Assembly (NCBI RefSeq): GCF_002013915.1
Contig: NZ_MBTF01000003.1
Span: forward strand, 124,001 to 188,000
Length of the DNA stretch: 64,000 nucleotides
Source of the DNA: Mucilaginibacter pedocola
Lineage (GTDB): Bacteria > Bacteroidota > Bacteroidia > Sphingobacteriales > Sphingobacteriaceae
Reading direction: 5' to 3'
A model generated the notes under the pieces. That model ran no database searches and was not told where the DNA came from. It saw only the letters and a list, made by a program, of their open reading frames with translations. Every line of letters starts with the position of its first letter. Position 1 is the stretch's first letter. The translations under genes and the position numbers were made by a program. Below, piece after piece: positions 17,220 to 27,410 of this stretch.

Positions 17220-17470
17220 AAATATTACGCGGTGTTATGCGTGGGGCAAAATTACTGCAATATCATTATTTACTATGTGTGCATATTAAACAAACAATAA
17301 AAATTTAAAATTTCGTATAGAAAGCCTACGATTTTTGTCGACTTAATAATATTTTAATCTTAAATGCGCATTGTTTTAATAAATTTCAAAAAGTTAATGG
17401 CGTCCTTATTAAAAATCTGATAATTTGTTAACTTCGTTATTACCCGAATTACAAAAACTCGGATAATAAA
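17220..17470. other. Intergenic region between gmhB-like gene and gltB
   Basis: AT-rich divergent gap that must contain the gltB promoter. I saw no clear TAnnTTTG box and no leader ORF enriched in Glu or Gln codons. No inverted-repeat family member is present here. Confidence 0.5.
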
Positions 17471-20400
17471 ATGGATCAAACCGAAGGCTACCAGCAAGGC
17501 CTCTACAGGCCGGAATTTGAACACGATTCTTGCGGAACTGGGTTTATAACCAATATCAACGGACATAAATCTTACCATATCGTTGACGATGCTTTAACCA
17601 TGTTAGAGAACATGGAGCACCGTGGCGCATGTGGCTGCGACCCTGAATCAGGTGATGGTGCGGGTATTTTAATTCAGCTCCCCCACGAATTTTTAATGGA
17701 AGAATGTGCTAACCTCGAGATCAACCTCCCCGAACCGGGAGAGTATGGCGTAGGTATGATATTCCTCCCAACAGAGCCTGCCGCTAAGAAGGCATGCCGT
17801 TTAATTATTACCAACGCTATTGAGAAGATGGGCTTGCATAAGCTCGGCTACCGTAAAGTGCCGGTAGATTCGAGCACTATTGGCGAAACCGCCAGGCAAG
17901 TAGAGCCGCATGTGGAGCAATTGTTTATTGCCCGCCCGCACCATATTACCAACGCCGAAGATTTTGAGCGCAAGCTGTATATTTTAAGGCGTTATATTAA
18001 CAAAACCGTAAACGAAACCGTAGTTGGCGCAAGTGATTATTTTTACTTCACTTCGCTTAGCTGCAAAACCATAATTTATAAAGGCCAGGTTACTACTTAC
18101 CAATTGCGTAAGTACTTTACCGACCTTAACGATACGCGCGTTGCATCGGGCCTTGCCGTTATACACTCGCGTTTTTCTACCAATACTTTCCCGTCGTGGA
18201 AGCTGGCTCAACCGTTCCGCTTAATTGCGCACAACGGCGAGATCAACACCCTTACAGGTAACCTTAACTGGTTCTACTCGGGCCTTAAATCATACGTATC
18301 TACCTACTTCACTGCCGAAGAAATGGAGATGCTGTTACCGGTGATAGATAACAACCAGTCGGATTCGGCTTGTTTAGATAACATCATTGAGATATTGCTG
18401 CACACCGGCCGCTCGTTACCACACGTAATGATGATGCTGATACCTGAGGCTTGGGATGGTAACGTACACATGGACCCTATTAAAAAGGCCTTCTACGAAT
18501 ACCATGCTACTTTGATGGAGCCATGGGATGGCCCGGCAGCTATATCATTTACCGATGGTAAAATAGTTGGTGCCGTGTTAGACCGTAATGGTTTACGCCC
18601 GCTGCGTTATGTAGTTACCAGCGATGGCCGCGTTATTGCCGCATCAGAAGCAGGTACTTTAATTATCGACGAAAGCACCGTATTGCGCAAAGGCCGTTTA
18701 CAGCCGGGCAAAATGTTGCTGATCGATACCGAGCAAGGTAAGATCATTACCGACGACGAGATCAAAAAAGAAATTACCTCGCAGCAGCCATACGGCCGCT
18801 GGCTGGATAATTATAAGATCCGTTTAGGCGAACTGTCGGAGCCGCGTTTGGCCTTCGCCAGTTTGTCGCCAGATTCTGTTTACCGTTACCAGCAGGTATT
18901 CGGCTACAGCCGCGAGGATATCGATACCATTATTAAACCAATGGCATTGGATGGTAAAGAGCCTGTGGGCTCAATGGGTACCGATGTGCCTTTGGCCATC
19001 CTTTCTGATAAACCTCAGCATTTATCAAGCTATTTTAAACAATTCTTCGCCCAGGTAACCAACCCGCCGATAGACCCTATCCGCGAGCGCTTGGTAATGA
19101 GCCTGGCTACCTTTATAGGTAACAACGGCAATTTGCTTGATGAAGATAAAATGCACTGCCATTGCGTAGTGCTTGATCACCCGATACTGAAGAACCACCA
19201 GCTGGAGAAACTCCGCAGTATTGATACCGGTTTGTTCCACGCTAAAACCCTGCAAACCTACTTTAATGCCGATGGCAACCCGGGTTCGCTGGAAAAAGGT
19301 ATAGCAAGGCTTTGCCGCTACGCCGAAGATGCTGTGGATGATGGCTTTGAGGTACTGATACTGAGCGACCGCGCCGTTGACTCAGAGCACGCACCTATAC
19401 CAATGCTGTTAGCAGTATCGGCAGTGCACCACCACCTCATTAAAAAAGGACGCCGTGGCGCTGTAGGCTTGGTTGTAGAGACGGGCGACGTTTGGGAAGT
19501 ACACCACTTTGCTACCTTGCTGGCATTCGGTGCTACCGCCATTAACCCGTACCTGGCGCTATCTACCATTGAAACATTGAAAAACAATGGCAGCCTGGAA
19601 ACCAACCTGGATCTGAAAACCCTTTACAAAAACTATGTAAAATCGGTTAACGACGGCTTGTTGAAGATATTCTCTAAAATGGGTATATCTACGCTTCAAT
19701 CGTACCATGGTTCGCAGGTATTCGAGATACTGGGTATCAACAAATCTGTTGTAGATAAATATTTCTCGGGTGGTATTACCCGTATAGGCGGTTTAGGCCT
19801 TGACGAGATTGCACGCGAAGCTTTGTGCAAACACAAAATTGGTTTCAGCAGCGGCAAATCAGAGGTACGCTTACTGCCCGAAGGTGGTATCTACCAATGG
19901 AAACGCAGGGGCGAAGCGCACTTGTTTAACCCGGATACCGTTCACTTATTGCAGCATGCAACCCGTAGCAACAGCTACGCGGTCTACAAAAACTATGCAG
20001 CTAAAGTAAACGAGCAAACCGAAAAGCATTACACCATTCGTGGTTTGCTTGATTTTGCGCACCACCGCGAAGCTATCACTATTGACGAGGTAGAGCCGAT
20101 AGAGAGCATCATGAAGCGTTTTGCTACCGGTGCCATGTCCTTCGGTTCGATATCGCACGAGGCGCACAGCACCATGGCTATTGCCATGAACCGCATTGGT
20201 GGCAAAAGCAATACCGGCGAAGGCGGCGAGGACGAGATACGTTATGACAAGATGCCAAACGGCGATTCGATGCGTTCGGCCATCAAGCAAGTGGCATCGG
20301 GCCGTTTCGGGGTAACTTCTAATTACCTTACCAATGCCGATGAGTTGCAGATAAAAATGGCGCAAGGTGCAAAACCGGGCGAAGGCGGGCAGCTGCCGGG

Positions 20401-21994
20401 CCACAAGGTTGACGACTGGATCGCTAAAACACGCCACTCTACACCGGGCGTAGGCCTTATATCGCCTCCTCCTCACCACGATATTTACTCGATCGAGGAC
20501 CTGGCACAATTAATTTTCGACTTAAAGAATGCTAACCGCGCTGCACGTATCAACGTGAAGCTGGTATCAAAAGCAGGCGTAGGTACTATTGCCGCGGGTG
20601 TTGCCAAAGCACATGCCGATGTAATATTAATTGCCGGCTACGATGGTGGTACGGGTGCATCGCCAATAAGCTCTATAAAACACGCAGGTTTGCCATGGGA
20701 GCTTGGCCTGTCTGAAGCGCACCAAACACTGGTACGCAACAAACTGCGCAGCCGCGTAGTATTGCAAACAGACGGCCAGCTAAAAACAGGGCGCGACTTA
20801 GCTATAGCTACTTTATTAGGTGCCGAAGAATGGGGCGTAGCTACTGCTGCCCTTGTTGCCGGCGGCTGTATCATGATGCGTAAATGCCACCTGAACACCT
20901 GCCCTGTAGGTGTGGCCACGCAAGACCCTGAACTGCGCAAACTGTTCAGCGGTAAGCCTGATCATATCGTAAACCTGTTCCGCTTTATGGCAGAAGAGTT
21001 GCGCGAAATTATGGCCGAGCTGGGTTTCCGTACCATTAACGAAATGGTGGGCCGTGTGCAGTTCCTGAAAGTAAGGGATAACATACAAAGCTGGAAAGCC
21101 AAAAAAGTCGACATGAGCGGCATACTGCACCCGGTGAACAACACCAAAGGCATGACGCTTTACAACAGCGAAAGCCAGGATCATGGCATGGCCAATATCC
21201 TCGACTGGAAACTGCTTGAAGCTGCTAAACCTGCTTTGGAAGATAAAACACCGGTATTTGCAACCTTCGATGTAATAAACGTTGACCGTACTATTGGTAC
21301 CCTGTTATCTAACGAGATTTCGAAAGTATACGGTGCTGCAGGCTTGCCCGATAATACAATCAACTTCAAATTTAAAGGGTCGGCCGGCCAAAGCTTTGGT
21401 GCATTCAACACCAAAGGTGTATCGTTCGAACTGGAAGGCGAAGGTAACGACTACGTAGGTAAAGGCCTATCCGGCGCGCAACTGGCGGTTTACCCGGCAG
21501 CGAACGCAACCTTCAAACCCGAAGAAAACATCATCATAGGTAACGTTGCCCTGTATGGCGCAACCAGCGGCGAGTTGTTTGTACGCGGTATGGCAGGCGA
21601 ACGTTTCGCTGTGCGTAACTCGGGCGCAACCACAGTTGTTGAAGGTATTGGCGACCACGGTTGCGAGTACATGACCGGTGGCCGTGCACTTATCCTTGGC
21701 GAAACAGGCCGCAACTTTGCCGCCGGTATGAGCGGTGGTATTGCATGGGTATACAACCCTAACGGCACTTTTGCCGAAAACTGCAACATGGAAATGGTGG
21801 ACCTGGATCCGCTAAGCGCGCAGGACGAAGAGCAAATAACCGCCCTGCTTAAAAAGCACATCCACCTAACAGGCAGTAAAGTTGCCCAGGGATTACTTAA
21901 AAACTGGAAAGAAGCTTCGGCCCAGTTTGTTAAAGTGTTCCCAAGAGAGTACAAAAAAGTTTTAGAGAAACAACAATTACAAGCTATAGGATAA
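17471..21994 (+). CDS. gltB: Glutamate synthase, large (alpha) subunit
   Basis: Converts 2-oxoglutarate and glutamine to two glutamates with electrons from GltD. The 1507-residue protein begins with a short propeptide. The N-terminal nucleophile after processing should be Cys21 in HDSCGTGF. Order of domains: class II glutaminase (about 21-430), central domain, FMN-binding synthase barrel (about 850-1230) and a C-terminal beta-helix (GXXG repeats ending near 1460). The 3Fe-4S cluster ligands are Cys1133, Cys1139 and Cys1144 in CIMMRKCHLNTCPVG. Length is typical. gltD follows after 1 bp. Confidence 0.98.
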   Translation: MDQTEGYQQGLYRPEFEHDSCGTGFITNINGHKSYHIVDDALTMLENMEHRGACGCDPESGDGAGILIQLPHEFLMEECANLEINLPEPGEYGVGMIFLPTEPAAKKACRLIITNAIEKMGLHKLGYRKVPVDSSTIGETARQVEPHVEQLFIARPHHITNAEDFERKLYILRRYINKTVNETVVGASDYFYFTSLSCKTIIYKGQVTTYQLRKYFTDLNDTRVASGLAVIHSRFSTNTFPSWKLAQPFRLIAHNGEINTLTGNLNWFYSGLKSYVSTYFTAEEMEMLLPVIDNNQSDSACLDNIIEILLHTGRSLPHVMMMLIPEAWDGNVHMDPIKKAFYEYHATLMEPWDGPAAISFTDGKIVGAVLDRNGLRPLRYVVTSDGRVIAASEAGTLIIDESTVLRKGRLQPGKMLLIDTEQGKIITDDEIKKEITSQQPYGRWLDNYKIRLGELSEPRLAFASLSPDSVYRYQQVFGYSREDIDTIIKPMALDGKEPVGSMGTDVPLAILSDKPQHLSSYFKQFFAQVTNPPIDPIRERLVMSLATFIGNNGNLLDEDKMHCHCVVLDHPILKNHQLEKLRSIDTGLFHAKTLQTYFNADGNPGSLEKGIARLCRYAEDAVDDGFEVLILSDRAVDSEHAPIPMLLAVSAVHHHLIKKGRRGAVGLVVETGDVWEVHHFATLLAFGATAINPYLALSTIETLKNNGSLETNLDLKTLYKNYVKSVNDGLLKIFSKMGISTLQSYHGSQVFEILGINKSVVDKYFSGGITRIGGLGLDEIAREALCKHKIGFSSGKSEVRLLPEGGIYQWKRRGEAHLFNPDTVHLLQHATRSNSYAVYKNYAAKVNEQTEKHYTIRGLLDFAHHREAITIDEVEPIESIMKRFATGAMSFGSISHEAHSTMAIAMNRIGGKSNTGEGGEDEIRYDKMPNGDSMRSAIKQVASGRFGVTSNYLTNADELQIKMAQGAKPGEGGQLPGHKVDDWIAKTRHSTPGVGLISPPPHHDIYSIEDLAQLIFDLKNANRAARINVKLVSKAGVGTIAAGVAKAHADVILIAGYDGGTGASPISSIKHAGLPWELGLSEAHQTLVRNKLRSRVVLQTDGQLKTGRDLAIATLLGAEEWGVATAALVAGGCIMMRKCHLNTCPVGVATQDPELRKLFSGKPDHIVNLFRFMAEELREIMAELGFRTINEMVGRVQFLKVRDNIQSWKAKKVDMSGILHPVNNTKGMTLYNSESQDHGMANILDWKLLEAAKPALEDKTPVFATFDVINVDRTIGTLLSNEISKVYGAAGLPDNTINFKFKGSAGQSFGAFNTKGVSFELEGEGNDYVGKGLSGAQLAVYPAANATFKPEENIIIGNVALYGATSGELFVRGMAGERFAVRNSGATTVVEGIGDHGCEYMTGGRALILGETGRNFAAGMSGGIAWVYNPNGTFAENCNMEMVDLDPLSAQDEEQITALLKKHIHLTGSKVAQGLLKNWKEASAQFVKVFPREYKKVLEKQQLQAIG

Positions 21995-21995
21995 C

Positions 21996-23477
21996 ATGGG
22001 AAAACCTACAGGATTTCAGGAATTTAACAGGGAACTTCCCCAAAAGCTGCCCGTGGGCGAACGCTTAAAAAACTATAACGAGTTTGTTGGCTTGTTTCCC
22101 GAAGAAAAATTGAACCAGCAAAGCGCGCGCTGCATGAACTGCGGCATACCGTTTTGCCACAGCGGCTGCCCGTTGGGTAACGTGATACCGGAATTTAACG
22201 ATGCCGTGTACCGCAAAAGCTGGGCAGAAGCTTACCAGATACTATCATCAACCAATAACTTCCCCGAATTTACCGGCAGGATATGCCCCGCACCATGCGA
22301 ATCGGCATGCGTACTGGGTATTAACAAACCACCGGTTGCTATTGAGGAAATAGAGAAGCACATCATTGAGGTGGCTTACTCTAAAAATATGGTTAAGCCT
22401 ACCGCTCCGCTTATTAAAACAGGCAAAAAAGTTGCCGTTGTTGGGTCGGGCCCTGCGGGTATGGCCGCTGCTGCGCAATTAGCTAAAGCAGGCCACAAGG
22501 TTACCGTTTTTGAACGCGACGACCGCCCGGGTGGTTTGCTGCGCTACGGTATCCCCGATTTTAAATTGGAAAAATGGGTGATAGACCGCCGCGTACAGAT
22601 CATGGAAGAGGACGGCATTGTATTTAAATGCAATACTGAAATTGGTAAAGATATCCCTGCCGACGAGATTGTACGTACGCATGATGCCGTAGTGCTGGCG
22701 GGTGGCTCTACCATTCCGCGTAACCTGCCTATCCCGGGCCGCGAGCTAAAAGGTATCCATTTTGCAATGGACTTTTTAAAGCAGCAAAACAAACGCGTTA
22801 GCAACACGCCTGTACAGGGTGAGGATATCCTGACTGGTGGTAAAGATGTAGTGGTAATTGGCGGTGGCGACACCGGCAGCGACTGCGTAGGTACATCTAA
22901 CCGCCAGGGCGCCAAATCGGTAAGGCAATTTGAGGTGATGATGCAGCCACCGGCTGAGCGTACCGCTAATATGCCTTGGCCTACTTACCCAATGGTGCTA
23001 AAGACTACCAGCAGCCACGAAGAAGGCGTTGAGCGTTTTTGGGGTATAAACACCAAAGAGTTTTTAGGCGACGAAAACGGCGAACTGCGCGCTCTGAAGG
23101 TTGCCGATGTAACTTGGGAGATAGACGTAATGGGCCGTCCCATCAAATTCAGCGAAGTACCGGGCAGCGAGCGCGAGTTACCTTGCCAACGCGTTTTCCT
23201 GGCTATGGGTTTCGTTAACCCACAGTTTGAGGGCGCATTGGAGCAATTGAAAGTTGCTTTGGATGGCCGCAATAACGTGAATGCAAAAGAAGGCGTTTAC
23301 CGTACCAACGTAAGTAAAGTATTTGCTGCAGGCGATATGCGCCGCGGGCAATCGTTGGTGGTTTGGGCCATATCGGAAGGCCGCGAAGCCGCCCGTAAAG
23401 TGGATGAGTTTTTAATGGGCCATAGCAACCTCGAAAGTAAGGATGCCGTGAACCAGTTTGACCAGGTGTTTTACTAA
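21996..23477 (+). CDS. gltD: Glutamate synthase, small (beta) subunit
   Basis: NAD(P)H-dependent FAD subunit that passes electrons to GltB. The 493-residue product has N-terminal 4Fe-4S ligands in [13 protein letters not shown] (Cys46, 49, 54 and 58) and CPAPCESAC. An FAD-binding [10 protein letters not shown] follows, then an NAD(P)-binding GGGDTGSDC. The C-terminus has [16 protein letters not shown], the second FAD signature. It starts 1 bp after the gltB stop codon and ends at a strong terminator, so gltBD is a two-gene operon. Confidence 0.97.
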   Translation: MGKPTGFQEFNRELPQKLPVGERLKNYNEFVGLFPEEKLNQQSARCMNCGIPFCHSGCPLGNVIPEFNDAVYRKSWAEAYQILSSTNNFPEFTGRICPAPCESACVLGINKPPVAIEEIEKHIIEVAYSKNMVKPTAPLIKTGKKVAVVGSGPAGMAAAAQLAKAGHKVTVFERDDRPGGLLRYGIPDFKLEKWVIDRRVQIMEEDGIVFKCNTEIGKDIPADEIVRTHDAVVLAGGSTIPRNLPIPGRELKGIHFAMDFLKQQNKRVSNTPVQGEDILTGGKDVVVIGGGDTGSDCVGTSNRQGAKSVRQFEVMMQPPAERTANMPWPTYPMVLKTTSSHEEGVERFWGINTKEFLGDENGELRALKVADVTWEIDVMGRPIKFSEVPGSERELPCQRVFLAMGFVNPQFEGALEQLKVALDGRNNVNAKEGVYRTNVSKVFAAGDMRRGQSLVVWAISEGREAARKVDEFLMGHSNLESKDAVNQFDQVFY

Positions 23478-23511
23478 GCCCTAATCCAAACCCCATCATA
23501 GTTAAATTTGA

Positions 23512-23536
23512 AGCGCCCCAAAAGGGCGCTTTTTTT
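23512..23536 (+). terminator. Intrinsic terminator after gltBD
   Basis: Perfect stem AGCGCCC / GGGCGCT with a 5-nt loop followed by six T residues, 34 bp after the gltD stop. Confidence 0.9.
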
Positions 23537-23559
23537 GTGGCGCGATAGTGGCTAATTTA

Positions 23560-23567
23560 TATATTTG
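23560..23567 (+). promoter_or_regulatory. Predicted -7 box for the secreted protein at 23589
   Basis: TATATTTG matches TAnnTTTG, 22 bp before the ATG. A TTTG at 23534 could act as a -33 element with a slightly long 22-bp spacer that overlaps the gltBD terminator. Confidence 0.45.
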
Positions 23568-23588
23568 GCTTTAAACACATTTTTACTA

Positions 23589-24287
23589 ATGCTTACAAAA
23601 AGTTTTAAATATAGCTTCGCAGTTGCGATGGTTTCGATTTTCGTTCTGTTTGCTAATTTTTCAAGGGCTAACGACCGTACCATTGAACTTTCCGGTTTAG
23701 TAGTTGATGCCGAAAACCTGCAACCGCTTGATGGGGCAGAGATATTCGACTCGAAGAATACACTGCTGGGCGAAACGGACGATAAAGGCTACTACCACAT
23801 CACGCTAAATTGCACCTCTAAAGGCGACCTTGATTTTAAATTCAGTGTACGTAAACGGGGTTACAAAACCATTAACGAGCACGAGCACTGGGGCGAAGCC
23901 AACGCTAAAGGTGTGATATATTTCGGGTTAGAGGCCGGCTTATCGGGCGATAAGGAGTTTTCGGTATTGGGCGATAACAAGAATGCGCAGGAATATGCTG
24001 ATGTACTGAGCAGTTTCGACAAAGTAAAAGTACAACAGCAATTTAACGCCGACCTGCGAGCGGCGAAAGAGGGGAACGAGGACGTTTTTATCAAACTTCA
24101 CGACAAACTCTACATTGTAAATAACAGCGGCTGGATACAACTACAAACAGAAACCGACCCGGTAGCAATTGATAACAAACAAATAGTGCCTGCCAACAAA
24201 CTGAACTATGTTATCAAACGTAAACAGATCAAAGGCATGACGCCGGTTGATGCTGTGGATAAGAAGTTTGTGGTGTATACGAAGTAA
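23589..24287 (+). CDS. Secreted protein with carboxypeptidase regulatory-like domain
   Basis: The 232-residue product starts MLTKSFKYSFAVAMVSIFVL and has a classical signal peptide ending about residue 28 (NFSRAND). Residues 35-115 form a carboxypeptidase-D regulatory-like beta-sandwich (LSGLVVDAENLQPLDGAEIF, then GETDDKGYYHITL). The C-terminal half is charged and has no recognisable domain. I prefer the ATG at 23589 over a TTG at 23565, since the predicted promoter overlaps the latter. It probably acts in the periplasm or on the surface. Function is unknown. Confidence 0.72.
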   Translation: MLTKSFKYSFAVAMVSIFVLFANFSRANDRTIELSGLVVDAENLQPLDGAEIFDSKNTLLGETDDKGYYHITLNCTSKGDLDFKFSVRKRGYKTINEHEHWGEANAKGVIYFGLEAGLSGDKEFSVLGDNKNAQEYADVLSSFDKVKVQQQFNADLRAAKEGNEDVFIKLHDKLYIVNNSGWIQLQTETDPVAIDNKQIVPANKLNYVIKRKQIKGMTPVDAVDKKFVVYTK

Positions 24288-24300
24288 AATAGTAAGATTT

Positions 24301-24700
24301 GTCATGCTGAGGGACGAAGCATCTATTCGCGGATTTGCATAGCGTTTATTGCATCGTGGTTAATAGATTCTTCGCTCTCGCTCAGAATGAAAGGGGTTAT
24401 TTTGTCGTGCTGAGGGACGAAGCATCTATTCGCAGACTTGCATAGCGGTTATTGCATCGTGGTTAATAGATTCTTCGCTCTCGCTCAGAATGACAGGGGT
24501 TATTTTGTCGTGTTGAGGGACGAAGCATCTATTCGCGAATTTGCATAGCGTTTATTGTATTGTGGCTAATAGATTCTTCGCTATCGCTCAGAATGACAAA
24601 TGGTATTTTGTCATGCTGAGGGACGAAGCATCTATTCGCGAATTTGCATAGCGTTTATTGCATTATGGCTAACAGATTCTTCGCTATCGTTCAGAATGAC
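24301..24700. repeat. Four tandem copies of a 103-bp inverted-repeat unit
   Basis: Copies start at 24301, 24404, 24507 and 24610, an exact 103-bp period. Each begins GTC(A/G)TG(C/T)TGAGGGACGAAG and ends CTTCGCT..CG(C/T)TCAGAATGA, so each folds into its own long imperfect hairpin. Copies differ by scattered substitutions. The array fills the gap between two convergent genes. There are no unique spacers, so it is not a CRISPR array. Confidence 0.93.
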
Positions 24701-24723
24701 AAGTTGGCTAATTATTGTCTTTA

Positions 24724-25383
24724 TTACTTATCCGACGGATTCTTTTTCCCCGCTGCCAGCATCTCCGCCATTTTAGCTACACGGTTAAGCCGGGTTTGTT
24801 CCTGCCTGGCGGATAGCACCCAAACTACGTATTCTTTACGGTGCGAGTAGGCGAGCTTGTTGTAAGCTTCCAATGTACCGGGCGCGGCACTTAGCGCCTC
24901 CGCAACATCGGCAGGGAGTATTACGGTTTTAGTTTCGGGGTTAATGTAATTGGCGAAGTCGTTAGTTTTAATGGCCTCGTTGCGCGATTCGGAATGTTTT
25001 ACGAGGTTCTCCGGACGGAAACGGAGCGTGGTCCAAATATCGTTTACCGCTGCCGACGCTACGGGGCGTAACCCATGTTTTTTGGCAACCTCCCAGCCAC
25101 TCATCATCTCCAGGTCGGTATCTATGCCCTTATTCTTTTTGGGATAAATGCACCAAAGCACGGTTTCTGGTTTCAGTATTGGTGCCATGCGATCGAGGCT
25201 GATGGCTAATTCCGAGCTATTTCTCACGAAAAATTGTATGCCATCAACGGCTTCCTTCAACTCAAAAGTAAGCGATACAGCATCAGGCAAGGGCTCCAGT
25301 GCGGCCAGGTAGTCTTCGGGCGGGTCTAATATCAGCCAGTTTTGGCCGGGTTTCATGAGGAGTTTTTTAGCGAGAGGGCTCAT
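24724..25383 (-). CDS. YdeI/OmpD-associated family protein
   Basis: The 219-residue soluble protein ends with the YdeI/OmdA C-terminal helix-rich motif (LEAYNKLAYSHRKEYVVWVL, then ARQEQTRLNRVAKMAEMLAAGKK). The N-terminal half (about 1-120) begins LAKKLLMKPGQNWLILDPP and looks like the DUF3052-type domain. Family members are linked to stress or bacteriocin tolerance in enterobacteria, but a biochemical activity is not established. It is convergent with the preceding gene across the 103-bp repeat array. Confidence 0.8.
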   Translation of the reverse strand: MSPLAKKLLMKPGQNWLILDPPEDYLAALEPLPDAVSLTFELKEAVDGIQFFVRNSSELAISLDRMAPILKPETVLWCIYPKKNKGIDTDLEMMSGWEVAKKHGLRPVASAAVNDIWTTLRFRPENLVKHSESRNEAIKTNDFANYINPETKTVILPADVAEALSAAPGTLEAYNKLAYSHRKEYVVWVLSARQEQTRLNRVAKMAEMLAAGKKNPSDK

Positions 25384-25468
25384 TGGTTTATAGTTAAAGA
25401 TTCGTAGTTGATATCAGATGAATAGCTATTCATCAAATTTAAATAATCTATGAACCATGAACTATTAT

Positions 25469-25999
25469 CTATGAACTTATTTTCACCAGGAAGTCCCAAA
25501 GTACGATGCCTGCCGATACCACGATATTGAAAGAATGCTTAGTACCGAACTGCGGTATCTCGATACAAGTGTCGATCAATTCCATCGCCTCGTCGCTTAC
25601 GCCGTTCACTTCGTTGCCGAATATAAGGGAATACTTTTCATCCGCCGATGGTGTGAATTTATTCAGCATTACGCTGTTCTCGGCCTGCTCTATGGCTACT
25701 ATCTTGTAACCATCGTCGCGAAGTTTTGCTATGGCAGCTACTGTATCTGCAAAATATTCCCATGCTACTGACTGTGTGGCACCTAAAGCTGTTTTCTCTA
25801 TCTCTCGGTGCGGAGGCTGCGCCGTTATCCCGCATAAATAAACAGCCGTTACTGCCAAGGCATCCGAGGTACGGAATATGGAGCCTATGTTGTGCATGCT
25901 GCGCACATTGTCCAACACCACTACAACCGGCAGTTTTTCCTGTTCCTTAAATTCTTCTACTGTTGCCCGGTTAAGTTCGTCTAATTTTAGTTTGCGCAT
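25469..25999 (-). CDS. TrmH/SpoU family RNA 2'-O-methyltransferase
   Basis: SAM-dependent RNA ribose methyltransferase of the SPOUT fold, 176 residues. Motif 1 is LDNVRSMHNIGSIFRTSDA, motif 2 is IFGNEVNGVSDEAM and motif 3 is IPQFGTKHSFNIVVSAGIVLWDF. These form the knotted SAM site. The start is ATG 25999 (MRKLKLDELNRATVEEF). A longer frame to 26086 encodes translated repeat sequence and is rejected. The tRNA or rRNA target cannot be decided from sequence. Confidence 0.88.
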   Translation of the reverse strand: MRKLKLDELNRATVEEFKEQEKLPVVVVLDNVRSMHNIGSIFRTSDALAVTAVYLCGITAQPPHREIEKTALGATQSVAWEYFADTVAAIAKLRDDGYKIVAIEQAENSVMLNKFTPSADEKYSLIFGNEVNGVSDEAMELIDTCIEIPQFGTKHSFNIVVSAGIVLWDFLVKISS

Positions 26000-26004
26000 C
26001 GTTG

Positions 26005-26105
26005 GTGAGTGGAGAATAGTTGAATGGTGAGTGGTTGGAGATAAGCGAAGTGGAGAATGGTTAACTAGGTTAAAACCACTCTCCACTCTCTATTCACCAC
26101 TCACT
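26005..26105. repeat. Inverted repeat, GTGAGTGGAGAATAG family
   Basis: Left units GTGAGTGGAGAATAG and GAGTGG are matched on the right by CTCTATTCACCACTCAC and CCACTCTCCACTC. It fills the gap between galK and the TrmH-type gene and ends 5 bp before the galK stop codon. Confidence 0.75.
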
Positions 26106-26110
26106 AAAAG

Positions 26111-27280
26111 TTAAGCATGCGCCAGTTCCGGCAATAAGCCAACGCCATCGCCAATAAGCGAGCTGTATACCGATGGTGCGTAGCCAACTTCTTTGGTGTA
26201 ATATTCGGTTACTTCGGCACTGAATTTATCAAAGGCATCCTTCTTAACTAAAGCAATAGCGCAACCACCGAAGCCGGCACCTGTCATGCGGGCACCTATG
26301 ACATCGGCATTTGGCTTGCAGAAGTTTACTACGGTATCCAGTTCTTTACCGCTTACTTCGTACAAAGTGCTTAGCGAGTGGTGCGAGGCATACATCAATC
26401 GGCCAAACTCAGCAAGGACGTTATCATTAAGTGCTTTGGCCGCCAGTTTTACGCGGTCATTTTCTTCCACAACGTGGGTGGCGCGGTCTAATACTACTTT
26501 ATCAGTTATAAGATGTTTGTGCTTGTTGAAAGTTTCGGTGTTTATATCGCAAAGATAGTTGATGTCTAATTCTTGCTTTAACGCAGCAAGGGCGGCATTA
26601 CATTCCTGTACGCGTTCGTTGTATTTAGATTCGGCTAGCTTGCGTGGTTTGTTGGTATTGATAATGGCCAACAGGTAATCGCCCAGGTTACTATCTACCG
26701 CCTGGTAATCCAGCGTATCGCAATTTAACATCAGGGCTTTGTCTTTCTCGCCGAAAGCTACTGAGAACTGGTCCATAATACCGCTTTGCAGGCCAATGAA
26801 AACATTCTCTACCCATTTTGCAAGCTTTACCAATTCCAGCTTAGTGTAACCACCGTTGAACAAGTCGTTCAAAGCATAGGCAGTAACCACCTCGATAGAT
26901 GCTGATGACGAAAGGCCCGAAGCGATAGGGATATTACCGAAATACAGCATATCTAAACCCTGCAACTCTTTACCATCTTTATTAAAATGTTCGATAACGC
27001 CAATGGGGTAGTTAAACCAAAACTGCTCTTTTTTTACGTTAGATGAGCCTACAGCCACTTCGGCCGTTTCCTTAAAATTAACGCTTTTGAAGCGGAAAAC
27101 GCCATCGTTGTTCGGAGCCACCAACAAATAAGTACCCATAGTAACGGCGCATGGCATAACCAGGCCGCCATTGTAATCTATGTGTTCGCCAATAAGGTTT
27201 ACCCTGCCCGGCGAGAAGTAAGTGTGTTGATGTTCTTTACCGTAGTGCGTTAAAAAGTCCTGCTGCAATTGCTCTCTCAT
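26111..27280 (-). CDS. galK: Galactokinase
   Basis: Phosphorylates alpha-D-galactose to galactose 1-phosphate in the Leloir pathway. The 389-residue GHMP kinase has the galactokinase signature PGRVNLIGEHIDYNGG, the ATP loop PIASGLSSSASIEV, the catalytic Asp in SGIMDQFSVAFG and a C-terminal GARMTGAGFGGCAIAL. The start MREQLQQDFLTHYG at ATG 27280 matches family length. An extended frame to 27349 is not supported. No galT or transporter is adjacent. Confidence 0.96.
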   Translation of the reverse strand: MREQLQQDFLTHYGKEHQHTYFSPGRVNLIGEHIDYNGGLVMPCAVTMGTYLLVAPNNDGVFRFKSVNFKETAEVAVGSSNVKKEQFWFNYPIGVIEHFNKDGKELQGLDMLYFGNIPIASGLSSSASIEVVTAYALNDLFNGGYTKLELVKLAKWVENVFIGLQSGIMDQFSVAFGEKDKALMLNCDTLDYQAVDSNLGDYLLAIINTNKPRKLAESKYNERVQECNAALAALKQELDINYLCDINTETFNKHKHLITDKVVLDRATHVVEENDRVKLAAKALNDNVLAEFGRLMYASHHSLSTLYEVSGKELDTVVNFCKPNADVIGARMTGAGFGGCAIALVKKDAFDKFSAEVTEYYTKEVGYAPSVYSSLIGDGVGLLPELAHA

Positions 27281-27410
27281 AATGGTGTAATGGTTTAAGC
27301 AACAAATATTGTAAAACTTACAGTTAAAAGCTAAACCATTGTGCATCATTTTAAATTAATTTGCACCAAAAGGGCGTATACTTGTTACCGTAATATAAAC
27401 CAACTTAAAA

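Noticed and set aside
17230-17470. Possible leader peptide before gltB
   Set aside because: Two short ATG ORFs exist in the gap, but neither is enriched in Glu or Gln codons and no attenuator structure was seen.
24301-24700. Possible CRISPR array
   Set aside because: Four repeats are contiguous at a 103-bp period with no unique spacers and no cas genes, so it is a tandem repeat, not a CRISPR.
26000-26086. N-terminal extension of the TrmH-type gene
   Set aside because: The extra residues are translated from an inverted repeat. The conserved MRKLKLDELN start at 25999 fits the family.
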